The notes beneath the pieces are model-generated. The model was not told the origin of the DNA. It did not search any database and was given only the letters and a program-made list of their open reading frames with translations. The position numbers were made by a program, and so were the translations under genes. From NCBI GenBank assembly GCA_012839745.1, contig DUMS01000014.1:1-34614 (forward strand): a stretch of DNA of 34,614 bases, read 5' to 3'. The DNA comes from Tissierellia bacterium (lineage in GTDB: Bacteria > Bacillota > Clostridia > Tissierellales > Tepidimicrobiaceae). Positions 33,651 through 34,614 of the stretch are shown here, piece by piece (positions within the stretch are counted from its first letter, which is position 1; every line of letters begins with the position of its first letter).

Positions 33651-34023
33651 GTATTATAAACTCTACATTAGGCAGCTCATTCTGCATTCGCAGCCTTATA
33701 TTTTCTTTGCTTAATGCTTCCTTTTCAGGCGAATTTCCCATTACTATATGAGTCACATTATTTGTTCTGGCAAAATCTATCATAGTTCTAAGGACATTTT
33801 TCGACCTAAGGACTGTCAGATCCGCACCTGATTCTTTAGAAACCTTAAACAGATATTCCAACGCTTCCCCATCGCTTTGACTTTCAAGAAATTTCTCCTT
33901 CTCATTAACAACGTGGATTACATAAAGCTTGTCATCATTTGACTCTACTAGTTCATTTCCTTTTAATATTAGTCGTTCACAAGTTTTCTGTTGAGTAACA
34001 CATACCATTATATTTTTCTTCAT
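33646..34023 (-). CDS. Universal stress protein-like (KdpD Usp-domain type)
   Basis: The 125-residue protein has a UspA-like Rossmann fold. The beginning MKKNIMVCVTQQKTCERLILKGNEL resembles the Usp segment of KdpD sensor kinases more than free UspA, followed by KLYVIHVV, ESGADLTVLRS and VTHIVMGNSPEK, the usual end of the nucleotide-binding region. The classical G-2x-G-9x-G(S/T) ATP-binding pattern is only partial (GNSPEKEA), so ATP binding is uncertain. The start follows AAGGGGG. A candidate extended -10, TGTTATAAT, is at 34056-34064. It has its own terminator and thus seems to be monocistronic. Confidence 0.78.
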   Translation of the reverse strand: MKKNIMVCVTQQKTCERLILKGNELVESNDDKLYVIHVVNEKEKFLESQSDGEALEYLFKVSKESGADLTVLRSKNVLRTMIDFARTNNVTHIVMGNSPEKEALSKENIRLRMQNELPNVEFIIL

Positions 34024-34055
34024 TATAATCCCCCTTAAAAGAGTGATGCAATATA

Positions 34056-34064
34056 ATTATAACA
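34056..34064 (-). promoter_or_regulatory. Candidate extended -10 promoter for the Usp-like gene
   Basis: On the minus strand TGTTATAAT lies about 33 bases upstream of the start. No good -35 is seen. Confidence 0.45.
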
Positions 34065-34102
34065 TGAAAACATCAAAAAAGTATGAATTCGAAAATATTA
34101 TT

Positions 34103-34136
34103 AAAAATGAAATAGGATAGCACTTGCTATCCTATT
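34103..34136 (-). terminator. Intrinsic terminator after the SASP-like gene
   Basis: On the minus strand AATAGGATAGC (34126-34136) pairs with GCTATCCTATT (34111-34121) across a 4-base loop, followed by TCATTTTTAA. The stem overlaps the TAA of the SASP-like gene by two bases. Confidence 0.82.
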
Positions 34137-34347
34137 ACCCACCAATCATAAAATCATCATCAAAATCATCTGGTTCTCCAGATTTTTTTCTCATAATATC
34201 TGCAACACGGCCAGTTGCAAATATATTTGTTTTTGGTTTGGATTCAGTCTTTTTAAATGCATCAGTCAGCCCCAATTCACTTGCAATTTCAAATTTCAGC
34301 TCTTCCAAAGCTTTTCTGGCATTTGAATCTACTGGCTTTTTTGGCAC
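34135..34347 (-). CDS. Small acid-soluble spore protein-like (divergent alpha/beta type)
   Basis: The 70-residue protein begins with KKPVDSNARKALEELKFEI-ASELGL, very like the N-terminal half of alpha/beta-type SASP. That half contains the germination protease recognition site E-I-A-S-E (residues 20-24). The C-terminal half diverges: TGRVADIMRKKSG replaces the usual GxVGGxMVKxM, and the end is acidic (EPDDFDDDFMIGG). SASPs coat spore DNA and are degraded by GPR, also encoded here. The GTG at 34347, six bases after AGAGGTGA, is preferred over the GTG at 34356, which is inside that site. A sigma-G-like promoter candidate supports forespore expression. Assignment rests on one half only. Confidence 0.62.
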   Translation of the reverse strand: MPKKPVDSNARKALEELKFEIASELGLTDAFKKTESKPKTNIFATGRVADIMRKKSGEPDDFDDDFMIGG

Positions 34348-34362
34348 CTTATTCACCTCTTT

Positions 34363-34394
34363 TAAGTATGTTCCTTAATATTTTTTTCTATTTC
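34363..34394 (-). promoter_or_regulatory. Candidate sigma-G-like promoter for the SASP-like gene
   Basis: On the minus strand GAAATA (34389-34394), an 18-base spacer and CATACTTA (34363-34370) resemble forespore sigma-G promoters (TGAATA-like -35, CATACTA-like -10). It is 15 bases upstream of the GTG start. Pattern evidence only. Confidence 0.42.
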
Positions 34395-34489
34395 TATAAT
34401 TTAAATACAGACAAGTATCTGGTATTTGCTTCCATATTGGATGTAACTATTCCCTCATCAATGTTAAACTATATTTTCATAAAACAAAA

Positions 34490-34614
34490 GGTTCTATAAT
34501 AAATGTTGGGGTGGAAAATAATTTACCCTAACATTTATTTTTTCTAAAAATAAAATGCACTCGTGAAATAAACCTGCTAAAATGTTAATTGGCTAAAAAA
34601 AACATACAAAGGAG
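34490..34614 (+). mobile_element. Possible left end of an insertion sequence (ISL3-like), running off the window
   Basis: From GGTTCT at 34490 the sequence changes character. A strong hairpin of 15 pairs (34498-34512 with 34525-34539) with a T-run after it is followed by about 65 bases of AT-rich leader that end exactly in a perfect AAAGGAG binding site, so a plus-strand gene should begin just outside. A GGnTCT tip followed by a transcription-blocking hairpin is what I recall for ISL3-family ends in Clostridia. Alternatively, this is a simple terminator followed by the leader of an ordinary gene. No transposase sequence is visible in this window. Confidence 0.35.
34498..34544 (+). terminator. 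Strong hairpin with T-run
   Basis: AATAAATGTT and AACATTTATT plus GGGT/ACCC with one G-T pair make a 15-pair stem; the loop is about 12 bases, followed by TTTT. No plus-strand gene ends here, which is odd for a terminator and is the reason an insertion-sequence tip is considered. Confidence 0.6.

Noticed and set aside
34257-34499. Plus-strand frame of 80 codons running over the SASP-like gene and its promoter
   Set aside because: Antisense to a gene with a proper binding site and terminator; the product ends in random hydrophobic sequence.
1-34614. CRISPR arrays, tRNA or rRNA genes, prophage or toxin-antitoxin modules
   Set aside because: I read for regular repeats, cloverleaf ends and typical neighbour genes and saw none; the window is almost wholly conserved core genes.

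Overview
The window is AT-rich (roughly two thirds A+T) and carries the classic endospore-former housekeeping cluster comEC-holA-rpsT-gpr-spoIIP-lepA-hemW-hrcA-grpE-dnaK-dnaJ-prmA-rsmE-mtaB-rpsU-yqeY-nfeD-floA-yqfC-yqfD-phoH-pgpH-ybeY-dgkA-cdd-era-recO-glyQ. This is essentially the Bacillus subtilis gene order. The spore genes (spoIIP, gpr, yqfC, yqfD, a SASP-like gene), strong GGAGG ribosome binding sites, a glycine T-box and a perfect CIRCE element point to a spore-forming Firmicute. Low GC, a DgkA-PAP2 fusion and a DUF4342 protein suggest the class Clostridia or Tissierellia; the genus cannot be told from the sequence alone.

Nearly everything is on the minus strand, so transcription runs from high to low coordinates. 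In that direction:
(1) 34614-32450: a possible insertion-sequence end on the plus strand, a SASP-like gene, a Usp-like gene and a tandem P-loop ATPase, apparently each with its own signals.
(2) 32454-31252: an AlaX-type alanyl-tRNA editing protein on the plus strand, divergent from comEC.
(3) 31143-27675: comEC-holA, convergent with rpsT, which is on the plus strand.
(4) 27235-24080: gpr, spoIIP, lepB and a small membrane protein.
(5) 23986-20990: lepA-hemW.
(6) 20935-16142: the CIRCE-controlled heat-shock operon hrcA-grpE-dnaK-dnaJ.
(7) 16071-12695: prmA-rsmE-mtaB-hinT.
(8) 12687-11911: rpsU-yqeY from its own promoter.
(9) 11841-9110: nfeD-floA and a small membrane protein.
(10) 9098-804: yqfC-yqfD-phoH-pgpH-ybeY-dgkA/PAP2-cdd-era-recO-DUF4342, a tightly packed run of ten genes.
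(11) 781-1: promoter, T-box leader and the 5' part of glyQ, which leaves the window.

The genes cover translation and ribosome maturation (ybeY, era, prmA, rsmE, rpsU, rpsT, lepA, mtaB, AlaX, glyQ), protein folding, membrane and envelope functions (floA, nfeD, dgkA/PAP2, lepB, pgpH), DNA repair, replication and uptake (recO, holA, comEC), and sporulation or germination.

I did not find a clear new multi-gene system. The most interesting accessory items lie at the high-coordinate end: a divergent SASP-like gene with a sigma-G-like promoter, an internally duplicated ATPase of unknown function, and a hairpin that may be the tip of an insertion sequence. Lesser points are two small uncharacterised membrane proteins in conserved positions, sigma-E-like promoter candidates, and intrinsic terminators that repeatedly overlap stop codons. 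All homology statements are from memory and from reading motifs; no database search was run.
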